DNA from: JAGQPD01 sp020426865
Lineage (GTDB): Bacteria; Planctomycetota; Planctomycetia; Pirellulales; Pirellulaceae
Direction: 5' to 3'
Length of the DNA stretch: 64,000 nucleotides
NCBI GenBank assembly: GCA_041399065.1
Contig: JAWKTN010000008.1
Coordinates: 124,001-188,000 of the forward strand
Below, piece after piece: positions 15,662 to 23,524 of the stretch; positions within the stretch are counted from its first letter, which is position 1; the number at the start of each line of letters is the position of its first letter. The translations under genes and the position numbers were made by a program. The notes below the pieces were generated by a model. That model was not told the origin of the DNA, did not search any database, and saw only the letters and a list, made by a program, of their open reading frames with translations.

Positions 15662-16183
15662 CTATTGGCCGGCCGGCGCGGAATTCGGTGGCGCGGGTGG
15701 CGCCGTCGATGGCCCGTTCTGCGAGAATGCTCGCTCGGCGATCGCGTCGTATTGCCGTTGTTTCTCCTCCAAATACTTTTCCCATTTCGCAGGATCCCAC
15801 AGTTCCATGTGGTCCCGTACTCCTACCAAAACGACCTCGCCACCCAACCCGGCCAGTCCAAACAGTTCCGGCGGAATCCGAAACCGCCCTTGGCCGTCCA
15901 TCTCCACGCGCTGGGCCTGCGAATAGAACAACCGACTGAAGGCCCGCACCTCCTGTCCCGCCGGCGATCCCTGAGCCAATCGGGCGCCGAGCTCGGAAAA
16001 TGCCCCTTCCGTGTAAAGTGCCAGCGATCCATCCGTGCCCGGAGCGATGTACAACGCGTCTTTGTCGGCGGATCCTGACGAGCTGCCGGAGCAACTCGCC
16101 TTCAGGGCGTCGCGAAGCCGCTTGGGGATCGCGACCCGCTGCTTGTCGTCCACCGACCGTCGATACGTCCCGGTCAGCAACAT
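15662..16183 (-). CDS. mraZ: MraZ transcriptional regulator (orphan)
   Basis: 173-aa DNA-binding protein of the SpoVT/AbrB double-barrel family, normally first gene and repressor of the division/cell-wall cluster. Two tandem domains are visible: TGTYRRSVDDKQRVAIPKRLRDAL near the N-terminus and RVEMDGQGRFRIPPELFGLAGL around residues 90-112, followed by WDPAKWEKYLEEKQ and a proline/serine-rich tail. The domain-1 linker holds an unusual serine/glycine insertion (SCSGSSSGSADKD). No rsmH, ftsL, ftsI or mur genes follow: downstream is 1.1 kb of repeat-rich non-coding DNA and upstream is divergent queA. Five TGG-type direct repeats cover the region immediately before and including the ribosome-binding site, implying self-regulation. 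Confidence 0.95.
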   Translation of the reverse strand: MLLTGTYRRSVDDKQRVAIPKRLRDALKASCSGSSSGSADKDALYIAPGTDGSLALYTEGAFSELGARLAQGSPAGQEVRAFSRLFYSQAQRVEMDGQGRFRIPPELFGLAGLGGEVVLVGVRDHMELWDPAKWEKYLEEKQRQYDAIAERAFSQNGPSTAPPAPPNSAPAGQ

Positions 16184-16187
16184 GAAT

Positions 16188-16233
16188 CACCAATTCTCAC
16201 CAATAATCACCACTGAGCCCCCAGCATAACCCA
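16188..16233 (-). promoter_or_regulatory. Putative MraZ operator: five TGGNN direct repeats
   Basis: Reading toward mraZ the repeats are TGGGT (16229-16233), TGGGG (16219-16223) and three TGGTG (16208-16212, 16198-16202, 16188-16192), with 10, 11, 10 and 10 bp spacing. E. coli MraZ binds TGGGN repeats separated by 5 bp, the same helical period. The last repeat overlaps the GGTGA likely used as ribosome-binding site. Confidence 0.75.
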
Positions 16234-16451
16234 ATTCTCTCCCCCGTCAACTACCGTTTCACCACATCCACCCCGGTATAAATTCCCTGGAACTTCGTAA
16301 GTCGTTGCGGCACAATGCTTCCGAACTGTGGGGGCAAAATCTGAGCAAAAAGATTTTTTTGCACTTTCAATCAGGGAGTGGGGCTGTTGCGAACGTCACG
16401 GCCACTCTAAGCTGCGAGAACGCTAGTTTTCTCCCCTGGGAATCCCCAAAT

Positions 16452-17510
16452 ATGGCCAATACCGACGAGTACGATTACCGACTTCCAAGCGAACGGATCG
16501 CGCAGTTTCCGCTCCACAATCGCATCGATGCGCGACTGATGGTGGTCGACCGCCAGGCCGGGTCAATCGAGCATCAGCACGTACGTGATCTGCCGGATCT
16601 GTTGCGGCCAGAGGACGTGCTCGTCATCAATGACACACGCGTCATTCCTGCGAAGCTGGTCGGCTATCGCCAAACGACGGGCGGTCGTTGGCATGGGCTG
16701 TTTCTTGAAAGCGATGAGCACAATCTTTGGCGGATCCTTTGCAAGACCCGCGGGAAACTACAACCCGGTGACGAGATTGTCCTGCAGGACTTGGAGATGC
16801 GCGACGCGTTTTCTTTGCGAATGGTCGCCAAGATGCCTGGTGGTGAATGGATCGTTCAGCCTCAGGATCAAGACGAAGATGTGCTGCCGTTCGATTTATT
16901 GCAGCGAGTCGGCCGGGTCCCGCTGCCACATTACATTCGCCACGGACAGATGGTTGAGGCCGACCGCCAGACGTATCAAACCGTCTACGCAAAACGTCCG
17001 GGATCGGTAGCCGCTCCGACGGCTGGCCTGCACCTGACCGATGAACTCCTGCGGCAGTTGGGTGATCGGGGCCTGGAAATCTGCCGCGTGACCTTGCATG
17101 TCGGGATGGGCACGTTTCGACCGATCGCTACCGCGACGCTGGACGAGCACATTATGCACACCGAATGGTGCGAAGTATCGCGTGACGCGGCCCGGCGGAT
17201 TGCTGAGCGTCGTGAGTCGGGTGGTCGTGTCGTGGCGGTCGGTACAACATCGGTGCGGGTGTTGGAATCGGCCGCGGCGTCCAAAGGTGTCCTCTCGGCG
17301 TGGAAGGGGGAGACCGATCTATTCATTCGGCCGCCTTATCGATTCAAGGTCGTCGATTCGCTCATGACCAATTTTCACCTGCCACGATCCACGTTGCTGG
17401 TGATGGTCCGCACCTTTGGTGGCGACCAGTTGATGCGGCGGGCCTATCAAGAGGCCATCGAGCAGGAGTACCGTTTTTTCAGCTACGGTGATGCGATGCT
17501 AATCGTGTAG
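16452..17510 (+). CDS. queA: S-adenosylmethionine:tRNA ribosyltransferase-isomerase
   Basis: 352-aa enzyme of queuosine synthesis that transfers and isomerises the ribosyl part of SAM onto 7-aminomethyl-7-deazaguanine in tRNA. Clear family signatures: YDYRLPSERIAQFPL at the N-terminus, VLVINDTRVIPAKL, VPLPHYIRH, YAKRPGSVAAPTAGLHLT, VTLHVGMGTFRPI, HTEWCEVS, VVAVGTTSVRVLES, TDLFIRPPYRFKVVDSLMTNFHLPRSTLLVMV. ATG 16452 starts the conserved sequence exactly; the frame is open upstream to 16305 but that part is unlike the family. Divergent from mraZ, convergent with malQ, overlapping its 3' end by 12 bp. Confidence 0.97.
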   Translation: MANTDEYDYRLPSERIAQFPLHNRIDARLMVVDRQAGSIEHQHVRDLPDLLRPEDVLVINDTRVIPAKLVGYRQTTGGRWHGLFLESDEHNLWRILCKTRGKLQPGDEIVLQDLEMRDAFSLRMVAKMPGGEWIVQPQDQDEDVLPFDLLQRVGRVPLPHYIRHGQMVEADRQTYQTVYAKRPGSVAAPTAGLHLTDELLRQLGDRGLEICRVTLHVGMGTFRPIATATLDEHIMHTEWCEVSRDAARRIAERRESGGRVVAVGTTSVRVLESAAASKGVLSAWKGETDLFIRPPYRFKVVDSLMTNFHLPRSTLLVMVRTFGGDQLMRRAYQEAIEQEYRFFSYGDAMLIV

Positions 17511-19052
17511 CAACGGTGCCGCACGCCCTGCGTCGACGGTCATCTGGCGCAATGACTGCCAATGTGGCGATTCCCAAATATCCGGAGGACATCGCCACAA
17601 CCAATTCCCTTCGGCTTCCCCCGGCACATTCATTCGGGCTTCGGCGCCCAGATTCAGAAGATCCTGCAATGGAGCAATCGCCAGGGCTGCGCGCGATTGC
17701 CACATCATTTCCATGAACAAGTGTGCGACGTCGCTTTCGGGCAATTCCTCGTGCTGCAGCACCTGCCACACAACTTGGCGCATCGCGTCGTCAAGGTTTT
17801 GATACCATCCACGAGTTGTATTGTTGTCATGCGTGCCGGTGTAGGCGACTGAATTGACCGTATATCGAGCGGGGAGGAATGGATTTTCGGCTGTTCCGTC
17901 GAACGCGAATTGAAGAACTCGCATGCCGGGAAAATGAAATGCGTCCCGCAATTCTCGCACGTCTTTGGTGATCAATCCCAGATCTTCCGCAATGAACGGC
18001 AACGCTCCCAACGCCTGGTGCAGAACGTGGAACAGCGCAGCCCCGGGACCTTCCCGCCACTCGCCGTCCTTCGCTGTTTCGGCCGTCGCAGGGACATGCC
18101 AAGCCGCGGCAAACGCGCGAAAATGATCCAAACGGATGAGACTCACCTGCAGCAGCAAATGCCGAATGCGCTCAATCCACCAGCGGTAACCGGCGTTTTC
18201 CATGGCCGACCAATCGTAGATTGGATTTCCCCACAGTTGACCATTCTCGCTGAAATAATCGGGAGGGACCCCGGCACGAAATATCGGGCGTCGTCGCTCA
18301 TCCAATAGAAACAGCTCGGGATGCGCCCACACATCCGATGAGTTCGGTGACACAAAAAACGGCAAATCGCCGATGATCTGCACGTCCTTCGCTCGTGCAT
18401 ATTCCTTCAGTTTTCGCCACTGGCGAAAAAACAAAAACTGCCGGAACCGGCAAGCATCGATCTCACCCGCCAGTTCACAACGCCACTGATCCATGGCGGC
18501 CTGGTCCCGATTGACCAATTCGTCCGGCCAGTCGAGATAAGTGCGCGTTCCCATGCGGTCGTGCAGGGCATAGAAGAGTGCATAGTCGTCCAGCCAACCG
18601 GCATGTTCGTGGCAGAACGAAGAGAATTCGTCGTTCCAATGGCTCGACTTCCGCGCAAGAAAAGTCTCGTGCGATTTCTGCAGCAGCGGCAGCTTGAGAT
18701 TCAGGACTGCGTCGAAGTCGACGACCTCGTTGGGCAACGGTGAATGTTCAATGTCCGATGCCGCCAGAAAACCCTCTGCCACCAAGTCGTCGGGGCTGAT
18801 CAACAGAACATTGCCGGCGAACGTCGACAACGGTTCGTAAGGCGAATTCCCAGGACCGATCGGGCTGACCGGCAATATCTGCCACCAACGCTGCTGGGCA
18901 TCGTGCAAGTAGTCGACCCAGCGACGAGCTTGCGGCCCCAAGTCTCCAATCCCATGCGGTGAGGGCAACGACGTCACATGCAGTAACAGACCCGATTGCC
19001 GCTGCCGCTCGTCTCCCAAAAAGCTCGGTGTGGCGTGTTGTTCGTATTCCAT
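17499..19052 (-). CDS. malQ: 4-alpha-glucanotransferase (GH77, amylomaltase)
   Basis: 517-aa GH77 enzyme that transfers alpha-1,4-glucan segments in maltodextrin/glycogen metabolism. The N-terminus SGLLLHVTSLPSPHGIGDLGPQARRWVDYL and PISPIGPGNSPYEPLSTFAGN-type motif are diagnostic. Catalytic elements: LIRLDHFRAF (nucleophile Asp), FIAEDLGL (acid/base Glu) and YTGTHDNNTTRGWY (third Asp). Length is typical of bacterial single-domain amylomaltases (about 500 aa). ATG 19052 is used; no strong ribosome-binding site precedes it. Its last four codons overlap the end of queA on the other strand. No other glycogen gene is in the window. Confidence 0.97.
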   Translation of the reverse strand: MEYEQHATPSFLGDERQRQSGLLLHVTSLPSPHGIGDLGPQARRWVDYLHDAQQRWWQILPVSPIGPGNSPYEPLSTFAGNVLLISPDDLVAEGFLAASDIEHSPLPNEVVDFDAVLNLKLPLLQKSHETFLARKSSHWNDEFSSFCHEHAGWLDDYALFYALHDRMGTRTYLDWPDELVNRDQAAMDQWRCELAGEIDACRFRQFLFFRQWRKLKEYARAKDVQIIGDLPFFVSPNSSDVWAHPELFLLDERRRPIFRAGVPPDYFSENGQLWGNPIYDWSAMENAGYRWWIERIRHLLLQVSLIRLDHFRAFAAAWHVPATAETAKDGEWREGPGAALFHVLHQALGALPFIAEDLGLITKDVRELRDAFHFPGMRVLQFAFDGTAENPFLPARYTVNSVAYTGTHDNNTTRGWYQNLDDAMRQVVWQVLQHEELPESDVAHLFMEMMWQSRAALAIAPLQDLLNLGAEARMNVPGEAEGNWLWRCPPDIWESPHWQSLRQMTVDAGRAAPLLHD

Positions 19053-19187
19053 GAAGTCAGCTGCTTAGGCACTCGTGGATGGTTCGGCTCGCAAATTTCC
19101 CCCGCGTCGACGGCATCGACAATATCAACGATATCACCATCATAACGTGTCTCGTTGCGAATCGTTAGTAGTCGGCTGAGTCGCCGA

Positions 19188-19925
19188 CTAGACCAGTCCG
19201 CAACTCTGGCAGGCCGTCACGTATTTGGAACAACGGGACCAACGTGGATGGAGCGGAAAAAGCAGCGACTTTCGCACCGATGCCATATCCGGGCGCGTCT
19301 TCACTTCCAGCACGAAATAGTCGCTCCAGCGATGTCCGAATCGTGCCGATACTCTTTGACGGGGATTCTGGCGGTAGAACACCAGATCATAATCCAAAGT
19401 GACACGCGACTGGCCGTCCCGCGAAACAAAGTGTTCGCGGCGGTATTGCACCAGGACCACCGAGTCGGGATAACGCAAGAAAATTCCCTGATAGTCTGCC
19501 GGCAATTGCTGGCCGACTTCGTCGCGAATGTCGTGGACTGCCAACTGGCTCAAGTCGGCTTCACTGTGAGCCCGCAGACGATGCTTTCCCGTCAGCAACC
19601 CTCGTCGCCATTTGATCTCGACAAAAAAATCGCGATGGGGACGTGGGGAATCATACCAGCGGAATCTCAGTTTCTGCCGCTGGCTGTCCCCGGCGATGTT
19701 GGCGTTGCAGGCAGACAACGTTGCGTTGTCAAAGTAGATACTGCGTACCGTCGAGATCCCTGTGCCATATTGTACCGGCAGGCAATTCTGGCCCACAATC
19801 CGGCGGACCATTCGCAAGTCACGCGACGGCAATACGAATTTCATCTCCATTCGCGATGCCAAGTCGCTGCGTTGCTCCGTTTCGTCAACGATTGTTAAAG
19901 TTGACATGTCTTGGTACCAGTGCAT
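19188..19925 (-). CDS. VTC-domain protein, putative polyphosphate polymerase
   Basis: 245-aa protein with the VTC catalytic domain (PF09359), a tunnel-fold enzyme that in yeast makes polyphosphate from ATP. Basic and acidic tunnel strands are visible: RMEMKFVLPSRDL, TVRSIYFDNATLSA, KLRFRWYDS, DFFVEIKWRRGLLTGKHR, RVTLDYDLVFYR and DYFVLEVKTRPD, giving the alternating K/R and E residues on strands expected for the triphosphate tunnel. It is cytoplasmic. The DUF4956 membrane protein gene lies 51 bp upstream on the same strand, a known bacterial pairing; polymer export or membrane anchoring by that partner is inferred. An in-frame ATG at 19907 is an alternative start. Confidence 0.9.
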   Translation of the reverse strand: MHWYQDMSTLTIVDETEQRSDLASRMEMKFVLPSRDLRMVRRIVGQNCLPVQYGTGISTVRSIYFDNATLSACNANIAGDSQRQKLRFRWYDSPRPHRDFFVEIKWRRGLLTGKHRLRAHSEADLSQLAVHDIRDEVGQQLPADYQGIFLRYPDSVVLVQYRREHFVSRDGQSRVTLDYDLVFYRQNPRQRVSARFGHRWSDYFVLEVKTRPDMASVRKSLLFPLHPRWSRCSKYVTACQSCGLV

Positions 19926-19976
19926 AGATTCGGTCGGCGCCGCTGCGTCTGGTGGCGCCCGGCCTACATCAATCCG

Positions 19977-20690
19977 CTAGATCGTCGACTCAAGATTCAC
20001 GTAAGAAAACTGACATTCAGGAAATTGCGTCTGCAACTTGTGGATCAACCGGATCGTCTCGTCGGTCGTCTTTCGGAACAACGCCACGCGGACCTCGGCC
20101 GACTCCCCTTCCACATCAAACCGCTGGATCACAAACCCGCGTGAATTCTCCGACAACGCGGCAAACAAATCGGACTCGCTCCCCGTGAAATTCTGCTGCA
20201 CGTTTCCCGTGATCGTCAGCAGCTGCGAATGCTCGTGTTTGAACGGCATCGCGTACGACGTAAACGCAAAGAAGGTCGCCGCGGCCACCAGTAATAAAGC
20301 AAACCAAAGCAATCCGGCCCCCAAACATAGTCCAACGGCAATACAGAGAAATAAATAGACAAGTTCCTCGGGTTCTTTGATCGCCGCGCGAAAACGAACG
20401 ATCGATAACGCTCCCACCAAACCTAATGATAATGCCAACGATGATTTTACAACCGCGATCACCGCAACCGTCACAATGGTCAGCAATGGGAATACGCGAG
20501 TCACTGAATCGCTATACGAACCGGCCTGCGAAAAGCGACGGTAGATGTACCTTAGATAGAGCGCCAACAGCCCGCCAATGACCAGGTATATCCCCAGCTG
20601 AACCATGGCCTCGGAACTGTTGGGCAGCGAAAACGCGCCGCGAATTCCGTCAATAAACCTGGGTAATTGTTGTGCTTCGGTGGGATCCAA
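19977..20690 (-). CDS. DUF4956 family membrane protein
   Basis: 237-aa protein with four hydrophobic segments: MVQLGIYLVIGGLLALYL, VFPLLTIVTVAVIAVVKS, LALSLGLVGALSIVRFRAAI and FLCIAVGLCLGAGLLWFALLLVAAATFFAF. SLGLVGALSIVRFR and the IKEPEELVYLF loop are the family hallmarks. A soluble C-terminal domain (~110 aa) resembles a small alpha/beta regulatory fold (GFVIQRFDVEGESAEVRVALF). The start is TTG 20690: an in-frame TAA lies two codons upstream, and GGGGAGG is 9 nt before the TTG, so this rare start is well supported. Expected to work with the VTC protein 51 bp downstream. Confidence 0.9.
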   Translation of the reverse strand: MDPTEAQQLPRFIDGIRGAFSLPNSSEAMVQLGIYLVIGGLLALYLRYIYRRFSQAGSYSDSVTRVFPLLTIVTVAVIAVVKSSLALSLGLVGALSIVRFRAAIKEPEELVYLFLCIAVGLCLGAGLLWFALLLVAAATFFAFTSYAMPFKHEHSQLLTITGNVQQNFTGSESDLFAALSENSRGFVIQRFDVEGESAEVRVALFRKTTDETIRLIHKLQTQFPECQFSYVNLESTI

Positions 20691-20829
20691 CGAACGTTAC
20701 CTCCCCGGATCTTTTGGGGCTTACGACAATAAAGGAATGGAAATGCCGTTAGGGTGACGCAAGAACGCGCGGTTGTGGAACCACTTCCAACGGTAGCGCC
20801 AACGGCAACTTGCTCGGAAAGAGCGCGGC

Positions 20830-21771
20830 TCAATTGAAGATCTCGTTTTCAATGCCTTCGGCACCATTGCGTGACGAAATCGCCTTCAGGATGATCTTCT
20901 CTGTGCTCTCCGTGAGAAAATGTACCGAACCATCGCACATCAGGAATAGAGCTCCACCAGCATGCTCGGAAAAGATCCGCTCCTTGGACCATTTCTTGTC
21001 GCTGTCCGATGAGTTGACTCCCTTGGCAATGTGCCCAATGTTCTTGCCAGAAACCCAAGTACCATTGTAATCGCCATCGCCATCAAGGCCACGGCCCGTG
21101 CATTCGGTCACACACGCCGTATAGGTCATTCCGTCCGTAACGTGCTTGGTGCGAACCGCTGGGGGAACTCGCAGTTCATCGCCACGAAACAACCCTTTGG
21201 TGCCAATCAGAATCCCCCGCTGGCTGCCGTAGACCTCGTTGGTGGCCGGGTTTAGGGAATCGGGTGACGGACCGGAAATTCCTAGATAATCGATACAGGC
21301 CAACCCCTCGCCCGGCAATCCCTCAAGATTGTACAACTGGTCCGAGAGGCTCCGATGCTCCTCCCGATCACTTGTGCTCGGGCAGATGTATATCGGAATG
21401 ACTTTGGATGCCGCCACGACGTTGCTAGGGACCAGAAATGACTTTTGCATATCCAATGCATCGGCCACCGACGATTCCTCGATGTACCCCAGCAAGTGCG
21501 CGGCCCAAGAATATGCCACATCATCGGGCGGTGTGCGCGAAACCCACGTCTGCCCTTCGGGGAACTTCCCCTGAGCCGACTCGAAGTTCAGCAACCCGAT
21601 GCCAATTTGGCGCATGTTGCTTGCACACTGTGTGCGGCGCGCCGCGTCGCGGGCGGCATTGACGGCCGGCAACATAATCGATGCCAGAACACCAATGATG
21701 GAGATCACCACCAACAACTCTACTAGTGTAAACGCGTTACGCCCTTTTCGTTGCCAGCTGACGTGTTCCAT
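20830..21771 (-). CDS. DUF1559 protein with type IV pilin-like N-terminus
   Basis: 313-aa pseudopilin-like protein of a family greatly expanded in planctomycetes. The N-terminus WQRKGRNAFTLVELLVVISIIGVLASIMLPAV is a prepilin signal cleaved before the phenylalanine, with Glu at +5 and a long hydrophobic helix. The DUF1559 body has AARRTQCASNMRQIGIGLLNFES and the C-terminal HAGGALFLMCDGSVHFLTEST (H-x-G-G...DG motif). AGAAGG lies 7 nt before ATG 21771. Function is unknown in the family; assembly into a surface or secretion fibre is inferred from the pilin start. Confidence 0.94.
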   Translation of the reverse strand: MEHVSWQRKGRNAFTLVELLVVISIIGVLASIMLPAVNAARDAARRTQCASNMRQIGIGLLNFESAQGKFPEGQTWVSRTPPDDVAYSWAAHLLGYIEESSVADALDMQKSFLVPSNVVAASKVIPIYICPSTSDREEHRSLSDQLYNLEGLPGEGLACIDYLGISGPSPDSLNPATNEVYGSQRGILIGTKGLFRGDELRVPPAVRTKHVTDGMTYTACVTECTGRGLDGDGDYNGTWVSGKNIGHIAKGVNSSDSDKKWSKERIFSEHAGGALFLMCDGSVHFLTESTEKIILKAISSRNGAEGIENEIFN

Positions 21772-21920
21772 TTTGGTGCCTTCTAGTTCCAGAACTTGCC
21801 AATCTCTGCCTCGTCGATTCCGCCCAAACAGGTCGTCACGAACCTGGGGCTACAAGCCTTAACCATAACTTCATATTCAAGTTACGGCAATATCTGCGCC
21901 TTTGTGCCGCAAATTTTTTT

Positions 21921-21960
21921 GGGGGGGGAGCATGCCGACGCCCGACCGCCACCCCCCCCC
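21921..21960. other. G8/C9 inverted tract
   Basis: Eight G (21921-21928) preceded by seven T, and nine C (21952-21960), separated by 23 bp; could form a long G/C hairpin downstream of the Gfo/Idh/MocA gene. The A/T tract lies on the wrong side for a simple terminator in the minus direction only partly; role unclear. Confidence 0.5.
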
Positions 21961-22025
21961 AGAATTAGGGGGAGGCTGGTGGCAGGACGGTGATTTAACA
22001 AAGATTTAACCCAAAAGTTCCGCAA

Positions 22026-23447
22026 TTACACGTCGATTTTTGGGATTGCGAATTCCGGACGGTCCTCACGATGCAGCAGCCCATTGGCCGGATCGGAATT
22101 GGTGAATCGCTCGGTTTGCGGGTCCATGGCCAACGTCGGGCCAAGTGTCAAGACCGCACCGTCGATGTTCACATCGTTAGCCCGCAAATGGCCCGCCATG
22201 CGATCCAACGAACTAGAAAGCATCGCATCACTGGCGAATTTGTCAGCGATTTCGTCGTAGGCGACCGGTTCTCCTAGGCGATGCGAGATATTGCCCGTAT
22301 GGCACAACGCACTGCTCAGGTGCCCTTCAGTGACCTCGGCATTCAACGAACTGGCATCGCGCGACACGACCGCTTGCAAGAAGTTCTTGAAGTGATCGCC
22401 CCCTCCGTGCCATTCCTTGATCTTGTTGCCGTCCGCGTCAAAGGCCACTGCGGAAGTATACGACGGCACCAGCACATGGCCGTTTTCGCACTGAACCACG
22501 ACGCCGATCTGTGACCCGCGATAACGGTCCATCTGGCGGCCGCCGGCATAGGCCCGCAGCCCGCGGGTTTCAAAGAACAGCGGTGCCTTTTCATACGCGT
22601 GCACGACGATTTGCGTATTGGGCGTATTCCCCGCGTCCTCGTACCCCAGCCGACCGCCGATGCTGAGCACTTTGGGGGACAAGGCCTTCTCTCCCAAGAA
22701 CCAGCGGGCGATATCCATTTGATGGATCCCCTGATTCCCCATATCACCCGAACCGGTATTGAAGTCCCAGTGCCAATCGTAATGAAGTTTGGGACGATAG
22801 ATGGGAGCCATGGCGGCCGGGCCGCACCACAGGTTATAGTCCAGGCTATCGGGAATCTTGAGCGGTTCGGTCAGCTTGCCGATACTGCCCCGCGGCTTGA
22901 AGCACGTGCCAATGGCGTACTTGATGGCGCCCAAGTTGCCACCTTGCACAAACGCGACTGCTTCTTTCAAGCTCGGGCTGGACCGCGACTGCGTTCCGCA
23001 CTGGATGATGCGATTGTATTTCTTCGCGGCGTTGGCCAGTTGTCGCCCTTCCCAGACGGTTTGCGACACGGGTTTTTCGACGTACACATCTTTGCCGGCC
23101 AGCGCTGCCATAATGCCAATCAACGAATGCGTATGGTTGGGCGTGGCAATCGAGACGGCATGGATATCGTCGCGTTCGAGCAGTTTGCGGTAGTCGGTGA
23201 ATGTCTCGACGTTGTCATACCGGCGGGCGCGGTTGGACAGCACTTCGAGGTCGCAATCGCAAATCGCCACGACATTTTTGCCGAAACCGTCCAGGTGCGA
23301 ACCGCCACGACCGTTGAGTCCAATCACGCCGACGCGGATTTCGCTGATCTCTTTCGGCGTTTCTCCCAGTGCGTGCCGAGCCGCCAGGCCGCCGGCCGCC
23401 GCGGCCAGTGTCGATGTCTTTAGAAAATTCCGCCGATCAAGTGGCAT
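22026..23447 (-). CDS. Gfo/Idh/MocA family oxidoreductase, Tat-type signal
   Basis: 473-aa NAD(P)-dependent oxidoreductase probably acting on a sugar or polyol outside the cytoplasm. ATG 23447 begins MPLDRRNFLKTSTLAAAAGGLAA, a twin-arginine signal. The Rossmann fold follows: IRVGVIGLNGRGGSH, then ICDCDLEVLS, AVSIATPNHTH, KDVYVEKPVSQTVWEG. The C-terminal domain shows GSGDMGNQGIHQMDIARWFLG, where the histidine is the family's likely catalytic base, and AVSDLNAEVTEGH-type positions near the end. It is 78 bp downstream of the DUF1501 gene in the same direction, so it probably belongs to one operon with DUF1501 and PSCyt. The substrate is unknown. Confidence 0.94.
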   Translation of the reverse strand: MPLDRRNFLKTSTLAAAAGGLAARHALGETPKEISEIRVGVIGLNGRGGSHLDGFGKNVVAICDCDLEVLSNRARRYDNVETFTDYRKLLERDDIHAVSIATPNHTHSLIGIMAALAGKDVYVEKPVSQTVWEGRQLANAAKKYNRIIQCGTQSRSSPSLKEAVAFVQGGNLGAIKYAIGTCFKPRGSIGKLTEPLKIPDSLDYNLWCGPAAMAPIYRPKLHYDWHWDFNTGSGDMGNQGIHQMDIARWFLGEKALSPKVLSIGGRLGYEDAGNTPNTQIVVHAYEKAPLFFETRGLRAYAGGRQMDRYRGSQIGVVVQCENGHVLVPSYTSAVAFDADGNKIKEWHGGGDHFKNFLQAVVSRDASSLNAEVTEGHLSSALCHTGNISHRLGEPVAYDEIADKFASDAMLSSSLDRMAGHLRANDVNIDGAVLTLGPTLAMDPQTERFTNSDPANGLLHREDRPEFAIPKIDV

Positions 23448-23524
23448 TATAATGTCTCCTAGGTCAAGGTCTGAGCGAGCGCTGCACCAGGCTGGATCGC
23501 ACACGCGTGCGACAGGTAATTCGA

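Noticed and set aside
15116..16078. 320-codon plus-strand open frame, with a signal-peptide-like MMLRHPLRYLSAIVCFLSA stretch at 15413
   Set aside because: Its second half is antisense to mraZ, its first half runs through palindromic repeats, and no ribosome-binding site is seen; the hydrophobic stretch is probably chance.
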